A DNA stretch of 64,000 nucleotides from NCBI RefSeq assembly GCF_024397975.1, contig NZ_CP073745.1, positions 489,501 to 553,500 on the forward strand, given 5' to 3'. Within the stretch, counting starts at the first letter, position 1; every line of letters starts with the position of its first letter. Made by a program: the position numbers and the translations under genes. Source of the stretch: Bacterioplanoides sp. SCSIO 12839. GTDB taxonomy: Bacteria; Pseudomonadota; Gammaproteobacteria; Pseudomonadales; Oceanobacteraceae. Below the pieces are notes generated by a model, which did not search any database, had not been told where the DNA came from, and saw only the letters and a program-made list of their open reading frames with translations. Shown in pieces: positions 1-7,645 of the stretch.

Positions 1-573
1 CCGGGTGAACTCATTGACCTGGCTTATATTAAAAACGGCGCTCGCCCGGTTGTGTGTTCTGATATGTTCTTCTCCCATATGGAAAACATGATCATGCCGG
101 GCCGTGGCGTGAACATGGGTGATGGTTGGGAAACCAAGCGCCGTCGTACCATTGGTGATGCTGAAAAAGATCGCTTTAATGATTGGTTGATTCTGAAATT
201 AGCCGCCAAAGGCAGCATTGAAAAAGTGCTGGTGGATACCGCACACTTTAAAGGTAACTACCCGCATAGCTTCGCCATTGAAGCGGCTGTTCTAACTGAT
301 GAGCAGGCAGCGGACGTTGCGGCATTAGAAGCCGACTCCCATCAGGATGCATTAATGGCGGGTCGTGCTCAGCCGTCTGCTGTTAACTGGCAGCCAATTA
401 TGGATCGTACTCGTTTGTATGATGACCGTGAGCATACCTTCAAAAAAGAAGTGCAAAATAACGATCAGGCCTTTACCCATGTACGGGTAAAAATGTACCC
501 GGATGGTGGTATCAGCCGTGTTCGTCTGTGGGGTTATCCATCTGAATCACTGGCAAAAGTGACGGGCAAATAA
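1..573 (+). CDS. alc: Allantoicase, C-terminal part (gene runs off the left edge)
   Basis: The reading frame is open from the first base to a TAA at 571-573, so the 5' end lies outside the window; about 190 of the roughly 330 residues expected for the family are visible. Allantoicase hydrolyses allantoate to ureidoglycolate and urea in the cytoplasm. The visible part carries the family-typical DLA, the acidic stretch with VCSDMFFS and MGDGWETKRRR, and the VDTAHFKGNYP segment. Only 1 base separates its stop from the uraD start, and uraH, allA and guaD follow, which fits a ureide-degradation operon. The start and promoter cannot be judged. Confidence 0.93.
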   Translation, partial: PGELIDLAYIKNGARPVVCSDMFFSHMENMIMPGRGVNMGDGWETKRRRTIGDAEKDRFNDWLILKLAAKGSIEKVLVDTAHFKGNYPHSFAIEAAVLTDEQAADVAALEADSHQDALMAGRAQPSAVNWQPIMDRTRLYDDREHTFKKEVQNNDQAFTHVRVKMYPDGGISRVRLWGYPSESLAKVTGK

Positions 574-574
574 C

Positions 575-1099
575 ATGGCAGACTTAACCTATACCGTAGA
601 GCAACTTAACCAGTTAAATGAACAGGATGCCGCGTTTGCGTTTGAAAACTGCTGCACCTCAAAAAACTGGATTGAGGGTATGGTCGCAGCGCGCCCGTAT
701 GCGAGTGTTGAGCAATGCCTGAGTGTTGCTGAAACCGTATGGAGCAAACTGGGCGAGAGTGATTTTCTGCAGGCTTTTGAAGGCCACCCAAAAATTGGTG
801 ATGTGTCGAGCTTAAAAGCCAAATACGCGCACACCAAAAAACTGGCCTCTGGTGAACAAAGCTCTGTTAACGAAGCCAGTGATGACGTGATAGAACGCTT
901 AGCCCAAGGCAATAATGAGTATCACGATAAAAATGGCTTTATTTTTATCGTCTGCGCGACCGGAAAATCCGCGGCTGAAATGCTGGAATTACTGGAGCAG
1001 CGTTTGCCAAATTCGCGCGAGCAAGAGTTGCTGAATGCGGCGGCTGAGCAAGCAAAAATCACCGCCATCCGAATTAATAAGCTATTACCGGATGCTTAA
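575..1099 (+). CDS. uraD: OHCU decarboxylase (2-oxo-4-hydroxy-4-carboxy-5-ureidoimidazoline decarboxylase)
   Basis: A 174-residue protein, normal length for UraD. It converts OHCU, the product of 5-hydroxyisourate hydrolase, stereospecifically to S-allantoin. The catalytic-histidine motif HPKIGD is at residues 71-76, and a conserved NEYHDKNGFIFI block lies around residues 112-123. The ATG at 575 follows the allantoicase stop by one base, suggesting translational coupling. Downstream is a 169-base gap carrying a palindromic element before uraH, so uraH may be partly uncoupled from uraD. Confidence 0.95.
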   Translation: MADLTYTVEQLNQLNEQDAAFAFENCCTSKNWIEGMVAARPYASVEQCLSVAETVWSKLGESDFLQAFEGHPKIGDVSSLKAKYAHTKKLASGEQSSVNEASDDVIERLAQGNNEYHDKNGFIFIVCATGKSAAEMLELLEQRLPNSREQELLNAAAEQAKITAIRINKLLPDA

Positions 1100-1124
1100 T
1101 TAAGAAGAAATTAAATGACAATTT

Positions 1125-1214
1125 ATAGATAGATTGATGAGAGCCTTGGCGCCATGGATGGCGCGAACGAGCGTACAGGGATGTATTAACAGCGACTCTC
1201 AAAGATCTATCTAT
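1125..1214. repeat. Intergenic palindromic element, copy 1
   Basis: Outer arms of 19 bases (1125-1143 and 1196-1214) pair as ATAGATAGAT and GAGAG blocks around a 4-base mismatched middle. Inside is a small perfect palindrome, GCGCCAT-GG-ATGGCGC, near 1149-1164. A second intergenic element at 56081-56192 shares the core GCCATGGATGGC and the same outer-arm/inner-hairpin plan but has different arms. It lies between uraD and uraH in the purine operon. I infer a dispersed REP/MITE-like or RNA-hairpin element; its function is unknown. Confidence 0.6.
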
Positions 1215-1268
1215 GAGTTGTTATAAATATTAAGAATATTTTTTAGAATATGGGATGAGGAATCACCA

Positions 1269-1619
1269 ATGTCAGCACCATCTCCGATCACCACACACGT
1301 GTTAGACACACATTTAGGCAAACCGGCTGCCGGTATGGCAGTTGTACTGGAAAAACGCGATAGCGACGGTAACTGGGGCGAAATTGCCAGCGGCGAAACC
1401 AACAGCGATGGCCGTATTTTAGATTGGCTGGCGGGCCAGCAGCGTGAAGCCGGGATTTATAAAATCTCCTTTGCCACCGATCCATACTTCGAAAAACAAG
1501 GCTTAACCTGTTTTTATCCAAGCGTGTCGTTTGAATTCCGTATTGAAAACCCAGACGAGCATTATCATGTGCCGCTGCTGATTTCAGCGCATGGTATGTC
1601 GACTTATCGCGGTAGTTAA
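1269..1619 (+). CDS. uraH: 5-hydroxyisourate hydrolase (transthyretin-like)
   Basis: A 116-residue HIUase that hydrolyses 5-hydroxyisourate, the product of urate oxidation, to OHCU. It shows the N-terminal signature ITTHVLDTHLGKPAAG with the active-site histidine near residue 10 and ends in the diagnostic C-terminal YRGS, preceded by HYHVPLLISAHGMSTY. No signal peptide is present, so it is cytoplasmic. The ATG at 1269 is preceded by GGGATGAGG, a usable ribosome site. allA starts 1 base after the stop. Confidence 0.97.
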   Translation: MSAPSPITTHVLDTHLGKPAAGMAVVLEKRDSDGNWGEIASGETNSDGRILDWLAGQQREAGIYKISFATDPYFEKQGLTCFYPSVSFEFRIENPDEHYHVPLLISAHGMSTYRGS

Positions 1620-1620
1620 T

Positions 1621-2166
1621 ATGACTTTTATTTTAAAACCTCAGCCATTAACCGCTGAAGCCTTCGCACCCTTCGGCGAAGTGGTCGAAGCCGGAACAAG
1701 CGCACCCATCATGATCAATGACGGCAACACCGAGCGTTATGATTCTCTGGTAAAAGTGCAAACCGAACGCCCGGAAGACACCGCCGTTATTAATATTTTC
1801 CGCGCACAACCACGTATGACTCAGCCTTTGCTAAACCGCCCGGGTCAACGAGAAGGCGACAAGCGCAGCATGCGTATCGAAATGATGGAACGCCACCCGC
1901 GTGGCAGCCAATCATTTCATCCGCTGTCAGGCGAACCTTATCTGGTGCTGGTGGCGGATGCGGTAGAAGAATTAACGCCTGAAAATTTACACCTGTTTCT
2001 GGCTCAGCCGAATCAGGGCATCAATTATCGCATGAATACCTGGCACCACCCGGTACTAGGGTTAAATAAAGTGTGTGATTTCCTGGTGGTTGACCGTAAA
2101 GGCGAAGGCAATAACTGCGAAGAATTTTATTTTAATCAGGATGAGCTGATTGAAATTCAGCTATAA
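1621..2166 (+). CDS. allA: Ureidoglycolate lyase
   Basis: A 181-residue AllA-family cupin that cleaves ureidoglycolate to glyoxylate and urea, the last step of the pathway encoded here. The start ATG at 1621 is one base after the uraH stop. An alternative GTG at 1591 would overlap uraH by 29 bases and add a non-family extension. The protein begins with the typical ILKPQPLTAEAFAPFGEV. It also contains the HPRGSQSFHPL, YRMNTWHHPV and DFLVVDR blocks that carry the metal and substrate ligands of the family. Confidence 0.93.
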   Translation: MTFILKPQPLTAEAFAPFGEVVEAGTSAPIMINDGNTERYDSLVKVQTERPEDTAVINIFRAQPRMTQPLLNRPGQREGDKRSMRIEMMERHPRGSQSFHPLSGEPYLVLVADAVEELTPENLHLFLAQPNQGINYRMNTWHHPVLGLNKVCDFLVVDRKGEGNNCEEFYFNQDELIEIQL

Positions 2167-2181
2167 CAAATAAGAGTGATT

Positions 2182-3498
2182 ATGAAGACAGAGAGCACGA
2201 CTGTTTATCGAGCCAGCATCCTTCACTTTCTGGATGATCCGGATAAAGCAGGGGAGCAGGCCTATGAGTTTTTCGAAGACGGCGCACTGGTGGTCGAAGA
2301 CGGCAAGGTAATTAAAACCGGGCCATTTACCGATATTCAAAAAGATCTGCCTGAGCACGTTGAGATGGTTGATTACAGCGGCCATTTAATTATGCCGGGC
2401 ATGATCGACACCCATATTCATTTCCCTCAGGTGGAAGTGATTGCCTCATACGGTGAGCAACTGCTCGACTGGTTAAATAATTACACCTTCCCGGCAGAGC
2501 GCCAGTTTGAAGATAAAGAATACGCCAGCCGTATTGCTAACCTCTTCCTGGATGAATTGGTTAAATGTGGCACCACAACGGCGCTGGTATTTGGCACGGT
2601 TCACAAACAAAGTGTGGATGCCTTCTTCGAAGCGTCTGAACAACGCAATACCCGCATGATTTGCGGCAAAGTGATGATGAATCGTAACGCGCCGGAATTC
2701 CTGTGCGACGATGTGGAAAGCAGCTACAACGACAGTAAAGAGCTGATTGAACGCTGGCATGGTAATGGCCGCCAGCTGTATGCCGTAACGCCACGCTTTG
2801 CCATTACCTCAACGCCGGAACAACTGGAAAAAGCCGGACAGCTGTTAGAAGAGCATCCGGATGTGTATATGCAAACCCACATCTCGGAAAACAAAGACGA
2901 AGTGGCCTTTGTTCAGGAGTTGTTCCCGGAATCGAAAGATTATCTAGACGTTTACGATCAGTACAACCTGCTGGGGAAACGCAGCGTATTTGCTCATGGT
3001 ATTCACCTGACTCCACGCGAACACGAACGCTTCCGCGATACCGGCTCCAGTGTGTCTTTCTGTCCAACCTCTAACCTGTTCTTAGGTTCCGGCTTGTTGG
3101 ATATTGCAGAACTGGAAAAAGAGCAGGTTGCGTACAGTGTGGCAACCGATGTGGGCGGCGGCACCAGCTTCTCCATGCTGCAAACCCTGAACGAAGCCTA
3201 TAAGGTTTGTCAGTTGCGCGGTAATAAGCTATCGGCGTTAAAGAGCCTGTATCTGGCGACTTTGGGCAACGCCCGTACTTTACAGCTGGACGATAAAATT
3301 GGCTCCTTTAACGCCGGTAACGAAGCCGACTTTATTGTGATGGACTTTAATTCCACGCCATTAATGGCGTTAAAACAAAGCAAATGCAAAACACTGGCAG
3401 AAAAATTATTTGCCATGATTATTCTGGGTGATGACCGCACGGTGAAGTCTACTTACGTGGCGGGCCAGAAATTACATAGCCGCGATGGGAGCAAATAA
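2182..3498 (+). CDS. guaD: Guanine deaminase
   Basis: A 438-residue amidohydrolase that deaminates guanine to xanthine, feeding purine catabolism. The metal ligands HIH (residues 78 and 80, in MPGMIDTHIHFPQ) are visible, as are MQTHISENKDE, FAHGIHLT and TDVGGGTSFSML. The start is ATG 2182, preceded by AAGAG. A GTG at 2176 in the same frame lacks spacing to that site. The stop overlaps the puuD start by one base (TAATG), implying tight coupling. Xanthine dehydrogenase, needed for the next step, is not in this window. Confidence 0.96.
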   Translation: MKTESTTVYRASILHFLDDPDKAGEQAYEFFEDGALVVEDGKVIKTGPFTDIQKDLPEHVEMVDYSGHLIMPGMIDTHIHFPQVEVIASYGEQLLDWLNNYTFPAERQFEDKEYASRIANLFLDELVKCGTTTALVFGTVHKQSVDAFFEASEQRNTRMICGKVMMNRNAPEFLCDDVESSYNDSKELIERWHGNGRQLYAVTPRFAITSTPEQLEKAGQLLEEHPDVYMQTHISENKDEVAFVQELFPESKDYLDVYDQYNLLGKRSVFAHGIHLTPREHERFRDTGSSVSFCPTSNLFLGSGLLDIAELEKEQVAYSVATDVGGGTSFSMLQTLNEAYKVCQLRGNKLSALKSLYLATLGNARTLQLDDKIGSFNAGNEADFIVMDFNSTPLMALKQSKCKTLAEKLFAMIILGDDRTVKSTYVAGQKLHSRDGSK

Positions 3499-4673
3499 TG
3501 GAAGCGTATTTTTACGAGTGGTTAAACCTGTTCTTCCGCTGGTTTCACGTGATTGCCGGTGTCGCCTGGATTGGTGCATCGTTTTATTTTGTCTGGCTGG
3601 ATAACAGCCTGGAAGAACCACCGCAGTGGAAAAAAGACAAAGGCATTGGTGGTGATTTATGGGCCATCCACGGTGGTGGTTTTTATGAAGTCGCCAAATA
3701 CAAATTAGGGCCAGAGGCCATGCCTGCCAACCTGCACTGGTTCAAATGGGAAGCCTACACCACCTGGCTGACCGGCATGGTGATGTTATGGGTGGTTTAT
3801 TATGTCGGCGCTGAAAGCTTCTTAATTGATAGCAGCCGCATGGACTTTACCCAAGGCGAAGCCATTGCTGCAGGCCTTGGTTTTATTGCAGCTGGTGTCG
3901 GTATTTATGAACTCATGGTGCGCTCGCCACTGCGCCATAACGGCAAAGTGTTTGGCCTGATTTTATTCTCTATTTTAGTGTTCGCTTCCTGGGCAGCGAA
4001 TCAGATTTTCTCGGCGCGTGGTGCCTATATTCACGTGGGTGCGATTATCGGCACCATTATGGCGGGCAATGTATTCTTCGGTATTATGCCGTCGCAGCGT
4101 GCGCTGGTAGAGGCGGTGCAGCGTGGTGAAGCCCCTGATCCTAAATACGGTGCGTTTGCCAAACTACGCTCTACTCACAATAACTACTTCACCCTGCCAC
4201 TGATCTTTATCATGATCAGTAACCACTACCCGATGACCTACAGCCATGAATACGGTTGGCTGGTACTGGCAGCGATTGGCTTTATCAGTGCCTTTGCTCG
4301 TCACTTCTTCAACCTGCGCCACCGTGGTGAAGTGAAACCAATGATTCTGGTATTAGCAGCGATTATGCTGGCAGCATTGGCGGCGGTGATGGCCCCGGCC
4401 AAGATCGAAGCCAAAGCAGGAGAAGCGGTGCTGACGGATGCGCAAGCCATGGTTATTGTTGAGCAACGTTGTTCATCCTGCCACGCACAACAACCGACCA
4501 ATCCGGGATTTGCCTCCGCACCGGCGGGGATTGTGATGGAAAGTGCAGAGCAGGTTTTAGCGGTAAAGGATAAAACCATTCCGGCGCTGCAAACCGGCTA
4601 TATGCCATTGGGCAACCTGACAGGTATGACCGATGAGGAGCGTCAGGCTTTGCTGGTGTGGTTGGCTAAGTAA
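3498..4673 (+). CDS. puuD: Membrane urate hydroxylase with C-terminal cytochrome c domain
   Basis: A 391-residue PuuD-type protein that oxidises urate to 5-hydroxyisourate at the inner membrane and passes electrons to its own c-type heme. The N-terminal ~300 residues are a multi-helix membrane domain starting FYEWLNLFFRWFHVIAGVAWIG. The C-terminal tail has the heme motif CSSCH at residues 325-329 and a likely Met ligand in GYMPLG near residue 369. It ends the operon and is followed by a strong terminator at 4698-4730. The soluble urate oxidase and HpxO/HpyO types are absent from the window. Confidence 0.95.
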   Translation: MEAYFYEWLNLFFRWFHVIAGVAWIGASFYFVWLDNSLEEPPQWKKDKGIGGDLWAIHGGGFYEVAKYKLGPEAMPANLHWFKWEAYTTWLTGMVMLWVVYYVGAESFLIDSSRMDFTQGEAIAAGLGFIAAGVGIYELMVRSPLRHNGKVFGLILFSILVFASWAANQIFSARGAYIHVGAIIGTIMAGNVFFGIMPSQRALVEAVQRGEAPDPKYGAFAKLRSTHNNYFTLPLIFIMISNHYPMTYSHEYGWLVLAAIGFISAFARHFFNLRHRGEVKPMILVLAAIMLAALAAVMAPAKIEAKAGEAVLTDAQAMVIVEQRCSSCHAQQPTNPGFASAPAGIVMESAEQVLAVKDKTIPALQTGYMPLGNLTGMTDEERQALLVWLAK

Positions 4674-4697
4674 AGCGCTGTTTTAGCGGTTGATGAA

Positions 4698-4730
4698 AGC
4701 CGCCGAATCGAAAGATTCGGTGGCTTTTTG
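4698..4730 (+). terminator. Rho-independent terminator of the purine operon
   Basis: A perfect 12-base stem with a GAAA tetraloop (AGCCGCCGAATC / GATTCGGTGGCT, one G-T type pair) is followed by TTTTT. It lies 25 bases after the puuD stop and ends the backbone operon before the foreign cassette block begins. Confidence 0.9.
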
Positions 4731-4739
4731 TATGATGAT

Positions 4740-4850
4740 CAATGGCTCTGAATAGCGGTATTTTTAATGGCGAAATCTATAGTTGTACTTCGGCATTTGA
4801 CACCTCAATCTTAATTAGATTTCGGTGTCCGTTTTATTGGGGAAAGATCA
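4740..4850 (-). mobile_element. Probable IS3-family end remnant
   Basis: Read on the minus strand from 4850, the segment begins TGATCTTTCCCCAATAAAAC and then GGACACC. This resembles the left terminal repeats of IS3-family elements, which commonly run TG...CCCC...GGACAC. About 45 bases in, an ATG opens MPKYNYRFRH before a stop, similar in pattern to the M-x-K-Y-x-Y-x-F start of IS150-type OrfA. It abuts exactly the point where the last attC site loses its second half (4851). The other edge, near the puuD terminator, is approximate. I recognise this from pattern memory only. Confidence 0.45.
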
Positions 4851-4878
4851 TTGCTCCCGCTTGAGCGCCTTGTTATGT
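4851..4878 (-). mobile_element. Truncated attC site (half) at the end of the cassette array
   Basis: On the minus strand the sequence after the last cassette gene reads ATAACAAGGCGCTCAAGCGG, the outer simple site of an attC. The matching inner half ending in a GTTA core is missing. The site stops at 4851 where the IS-like sequence starts. This suggests that insertion or deletion trimmed the array here. Confidence 0.6.
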
Positions 4879-4881
4879 GTT

Positions 4882-5106
4882 TTACGCGCAGTTCTCAATT
4901 AATTTGACCTCTCCAGGGTAAGCGCGGTCTGATATATAGATGACCCATTCTTGGCCTGATTCTAGATCAATGAATTTAGAATTGTGCCATGTAGATGTTT
5001 CATCCCAATTCATGATTTCCCGGGTCTTGTCTTCCTTCACAAGGGCTAGCGACCATTCTTCAATGGCCTTCACCTTTCTGCGATCTTTGGTGTTTTCTAT
5101 TCTCAT
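4882..5106 (-). CDS. Cassette-encoded protein of unknown function
   Basis: A 74-residue protein starting MRIENTKDRRK. The ATG at 5106 is only about 13 bases from the neighbouring attC core, the usual layout of integron cassettes. A longer frame reaching 5295 would run through the attC site and into the next gene, so I reject that start. The protein is charged, rich in Glu, Lys and Trp, and has no signal peptide or membrane segment. A GQEWVIYISDRAYPGEVKLIE tail looks like a compact beta domain. I do not recognise the family. Confidence 0.6.
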   Translation of the reverse strand: MRIENTKDRRKVKAIEEWSLALVKEDKTREIMNWDETSTWHNSKFIDLESGQEWVIYISDRAYPGEVKLIENCA

Positions 5107-5118
5107 ACTTTCAGAGAC

Positions 5119-5215
5119 ACATAACGCCGCATTAAGGTGTGAGTGGCGCTTGGCTATACTTGAGCGAAGCGAAACTGCCAAGCGTTGCGAATCACTCTTA
5201 AATGCTTTGTTATAT
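5119..5215 (-). mobile_element. attC recombination site 1
   Basis: About 97 bases bounded by CATAACGC and TTGTTATA, the inverse and core simple sites. Its arms pair imperfectly (GCATTAAGGTGTGAG with ATCACTCTTAAATGC; CGCTTGGC with GCCAAGCG). This is the folded single-strand shape that integron integrases use. It lies between two minus-strand cassette genes, and the stop codon of the upstream gene is inside the outer simple site. Its size and inner sequence resemble the attC at 6208-6307. Confidence 0.88.
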
Positions 5216-6193
5216 TTTTTTCCACTCATTACCTTCAGCGTATGTATACAAATTATGCAACACTGAAAGATTGCCACCTCTAATAAAGACCTCATATTCA
5301 GGCGCGATATCAGGAGGGAATTGAATAATTTGCTGTAAGATTGTTGAACATTGTTCTACTGCACTAATCGTATTTAAAGTCGCATAAGCTAACAAAGCAC
5401 GCAATGAACCAAGTCTATTATTCTTAATCTCGGTTATATCCCAAATGTGTAAACCTTCAAAGGCAGGCTGGTCAATAGCAACAGCAAAGCCTTCGTCTAA
5501 GGTAAGTATATGTTCTACGTTCTTTCCGCCATGTACTATTTTGTCTCTATAATCTCTAAGCCAAACAAAAAACTCAGATTGCTGGGTATAAAACTGAGCT
5601 AGCGACTCAGGGATATTGAACCTTTCAGCTATTTCTTTAGAAGTACTTATTTCACCAGACTTGTAGAGCATTTCTCTGAAACTTTTTCTTAGTTTCTTTT
5701 TGGTGGTGCTCTTATCTAGATATTCAAACCTTTCCCAAATCCGATACACAATTTCTTGTAGCAAATCAAAAATACTACGGCATACCTTAAAAACATACTC
5801 AATTTCAGTTGTCACAAAGCGCCAGTTAATTCTTTCAGGGTTACTAAACCAAACTTCATGAAATAGCTCAATTTTTTCAATGCTTGTGCATAGGTTATTA
5901 ATATCTTCTGCAATCCCTCTTTCAAGGTGAACAAGATCTTTGAAATACGCTTTTTTCAGTAGGAGTGAGACAAATTTGAGATGAACATCTGTCGACTTAG
6001 CCGGGGACTTTGCAAAATAACAACCGTCCATTACGTCAACCATTTGCATTTTAATTAAAGTGCCATTTGCATCAATCCACGATTCCCATTCACCATTTGG
6101 GTGATGACAAAACTGCATCGGAATGGCTCTGTCATCCACCTTATCTATCTTGAGGTATGACACTTTTTTCAATTCTTCTAGCGATATACTCAC
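5210..6193 (-). CDS. Cassette-encoded protein with HEPN-like R-x4-H motif
   Basis: A 327-residue protein from the GTG at 6193, preceded by GGAGGTAAA. The open frame continues upstream to 6268 but that part is attC sequence. It is mostly helical-looking and soluble. Residues around 213-223 read LRDYRDKIVHG, with R216 and H221 forming the R-x4-H pattern of HEPN ribonuclease domains. The N-terminal ~80 residues contain FCHHPNGEWESW and DGCYF. HEPN proteins often act in toxin-antitoxin or phage-defence systems, but many families share short R-N/D-x-x-H motifs. The function is inferred only. It is AT-rich compared with the chromosome. Confidence 0.6.
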   Translation of the reverse strand: MSISLEELKKVSYLKIDKVDDRAIPMQFCHHPNGEWESWIDANGTLIKMQMVDVMDGCYFAKSPAKSTDVHLKFVSLLLKKAYFKDLVHLERGIAEDINNLCTSIEKIELFHEVWFSNPERINWRFVTTEIEYVFKVCRSIFDLLQEIVYRIWERFEYLDKSTTKKKLRKSFREMLYKSGEISTSKEIAERFNIPESLAQFYTQQSEFFVWLRDYRDKIVHGGKNVEHILTLDEGFAVAIDQPAFEGLHIWDITEIKNNRLGSLRALLAYATLNTISAVEQCSTILQQIIQFPPDIAPEYEVFIRGGNLSVLHNLYTYAEGNEWKKI

Positions 6194-6207
6194 TTTACCT
6201 CCGAAAA

Positions 6208-6307
6208 ATATAACGCTTAAATAAACGGCTAAAAATGCTTGGCTATACTTGTGAGCGCAGCGAACCAAACCAAGCGTTTTTAGTCCGATTTAATTTTCTT
6301 GTTATAC
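6208..6307 (-). mobile_element. attC recombination site 2
   Basis: About 100 bases bounded by TATAACGC and CTTGTTATAC. Long imperfect arms (CGGCTAAAAATGCTTGG against CCAAGCGTTTTTAGTCCG) flank a loop. It shares the GCTTGGCTATACTTG block with attC site 1, so the two are related. It separates the HEPN-motif cassette from the PhzF cassette. Confidence 0.88.
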
Positions 6308-7162
6308 GGGGATTACCACCGTACCAATATTACTTGCAAAGCCACCAACTTTTACACTGATTATCTTTGAATTCTCTGACTCAACAGATGCTGTAATTAT
6401 TGAAGTACAATTCATAGCCCTACCTTGTTCAAAAACAAAATCACGACCTAAAGCTAAATGCTCTGTTAGATAACATGCTAAAGCACCACTAGAGCTACCA
6501 GTAGCCGATTCTTCTGAAATACCAAAAAGTGGTGCGAAATTACGGCAACTTGCTGTAAGCTTACTTTCCAACTCACAAAGCTCAAAAGCATGAAAACCAA
6601 CAACTTTATGTTTTTTGCAGAAATCTGCGATAAGTTCATCATTAGGCTCTATTACATCTAAATACCCGTTAGGAACAGGAATAATGGCGTCAGGCAGCCC
6701 TGTTGAAATAACTTCGATAGGTAATTTTGTGCTTGCTAGTATATTACTTTCTAGGCCTAGAATATTTGAGATTTCTTGATATGAAAAACAATTTACTTTT
6801 TGAGGTAATTGCTGTTCCATAACGACCTTACCACTTGGTTCAATGATCACTGGCAGCATTCCAGCTTTTGTGCGTTGAACATAAGAACCAGCTGTAAGAA
6901 TACCTTTTTGGTACATTGTGGAAAAAGTAGCTAACGTAGCGTGACCACAAAAGTCAACTTCTCCTGTTGTAGTAAAGAAAGAGACTTCATAATCAGCTTC
7001 TTCATCACTGGAGACAAAAGCAGTTTCGGAGTAGCCCACAGATTGCGCGATTTTTAATTTTTGACTATTCGAAAGCTGATTTGCATTTAAAACAACTCCA
7101 GCAGGGTTTCCGCCCTTTCCATTAACTGTAAATGAGTTAACCAAATTTACTTCGATATTCAC
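6302..7162 (-). CDS. PhzF-family isomerase/epimerase-like protein (cassette gene)
   Basis: A 286-residue protein with the PhzF fold signatures: an N-terminal VNSFTVNGKGGNPAGVVL, the SETAFV segment, and DFCGHATLAT in the first half. ATGSSSGALACYL is the second-half mirror motif. PhzF proteins isomerise small acids in phenazine and related pathways, and most homologues have unknown substrates. The GTG at 7162 has GAAGAAGG at good spacing; a TTG at 7165 is too close to it. The stop lies inside attC site 2 and another attC lies upstream, so this is a cassette cargo gene. Confidence 0.9.
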   Translation of the reverse strand: MNIEVNLVNSFTVNGKGGNPAGVVLNANQLSNSQKLKIAQSVGYSETAFVSSDEEADYEVSFFTTTGEVDFCGHATLATFSTMYQKGILTAGSYVQRTKAGMLPVIIEPSGKVVMEQQLPQKVNCFSYQEISNILGLESNILASTKLPIEVISTGLPDAIIPVPNGYLDVIEPNDELIADFCKKHKVVGFHAFELCELESKLTASCRNFAPLFGISEESATGSSSGALACYLTEHLALGRDFVFEQGRAMNCTSIITASVESENSKIISVKVGGFASNIGTVVIPV

Positions 7163-7177
7163 CAAGACCTTCTTCCC

Positions 7178-7241
7178 GTATAACGCCTAGGCTAAGGGGC
7201 AGCGCTTTGCGCCGTCCAATGCCTTGAGCCTTTTGTTATAT
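7178..7241 (-). mobile_element. attC recombination site 3
   Basis: A short 64-base site bounded by GTATAACGCC and TTTGTTATA. The arms GGCTAAGGGGCA and TGCCTTGAGCC pair imperfectly around GCGCTTTGCGC. It is shorter and different in sequence from sites 1 and 2, so the array mixes attC types. Confidence 0.85.
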
Positions 7242-7565
7242 ATTTTCATTGATTTGGTAAGCGCCATCTGGTCTGACCTCAATTTCGAAAACTTTGGTTG
7301 TCATATCACCGTATTGCCTATGAGAAGCGTAAACTTTAAAACCATTCTTAGTACAGGAGGTTTTTTCGATAAACCACATGGCGTCCATAAGTTCTGACAC
7401 TAAATTTTTGCCATTCAATACTGGGCGATGATTAATATGTTCATGCCCAAAACTTTCTATCTTAAGAACATTGGAGTGCTCTTTACATGACACCACTTTT
7501 GTCTCTGAAAGCACTGAGTAGCTTACGGTTAGTAACCAAAAGAAAATTATCTTCTTCATACTCAT
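7236..7565 (-). CDS. Secreted small protein of unknown function (cassette gene)
   Basis: A 109-residue protein beginning MSMKKIIFFWLLTVSYSVLS, a clear signal peptide with likely cleavage after the serine, so the mature ~89 residues are periplasmic or secreted. Two cysteines (in VVSCKEH and TSCTKNG) could form a disulfide. The C-terminal YGDMTTKVFEIEVRPDGAYQI looks like beta strands. Either the ATG at 7565 or the one at 7559 could be used. The frame also extends to 7583 into attC sequence, which I reject. Family not recognised. Confidence 0.65.
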   Translation of the reverse strand: MSMKKIIFFWLLTVSYSVLSETKVVSCKEHSNVLKIESFGHEHINHRPVLNGKNLVSELMDAMWFIEKTSCTKNGFKVYASHRQYGDMTTKVFEIEVRPDGAYQINENI

Positions 7566-7570
7566 ATTAC

Positions 7571-7643
7571 ATATAACGCCCAAAGCAGCGGCGGGCGTTA
7601 GCGCGTCCAGCCCGCAGGGCGATGCTGCCTTTGCTTGTTATGT
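7571..7643 (-). mobile_element. attC recombination site 4
   Basis: A 73-base site bounded by ATATAACGCCC and TTGTTATG. GC-rich arms (AAAGCAGCGGCGGGCG with GCCCGCAGGG...GCTGCCTTTG) fold well. This GC-rich type is common in attC sites of Pseudomonas and Xanthomonas relatives. It lies between the secreted-protein cassette and the first cassette of the array. Confidence 0.9.
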
Positions 7644-7645
7644 GG

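Noticed and set aside
5107..5295. N-terminal extension of the first cassette gene up to 5295
   Set aside because: The added residues come from the attC site and the end of the neighbouring gene; the ATG at 5106 fits the cassette layout.
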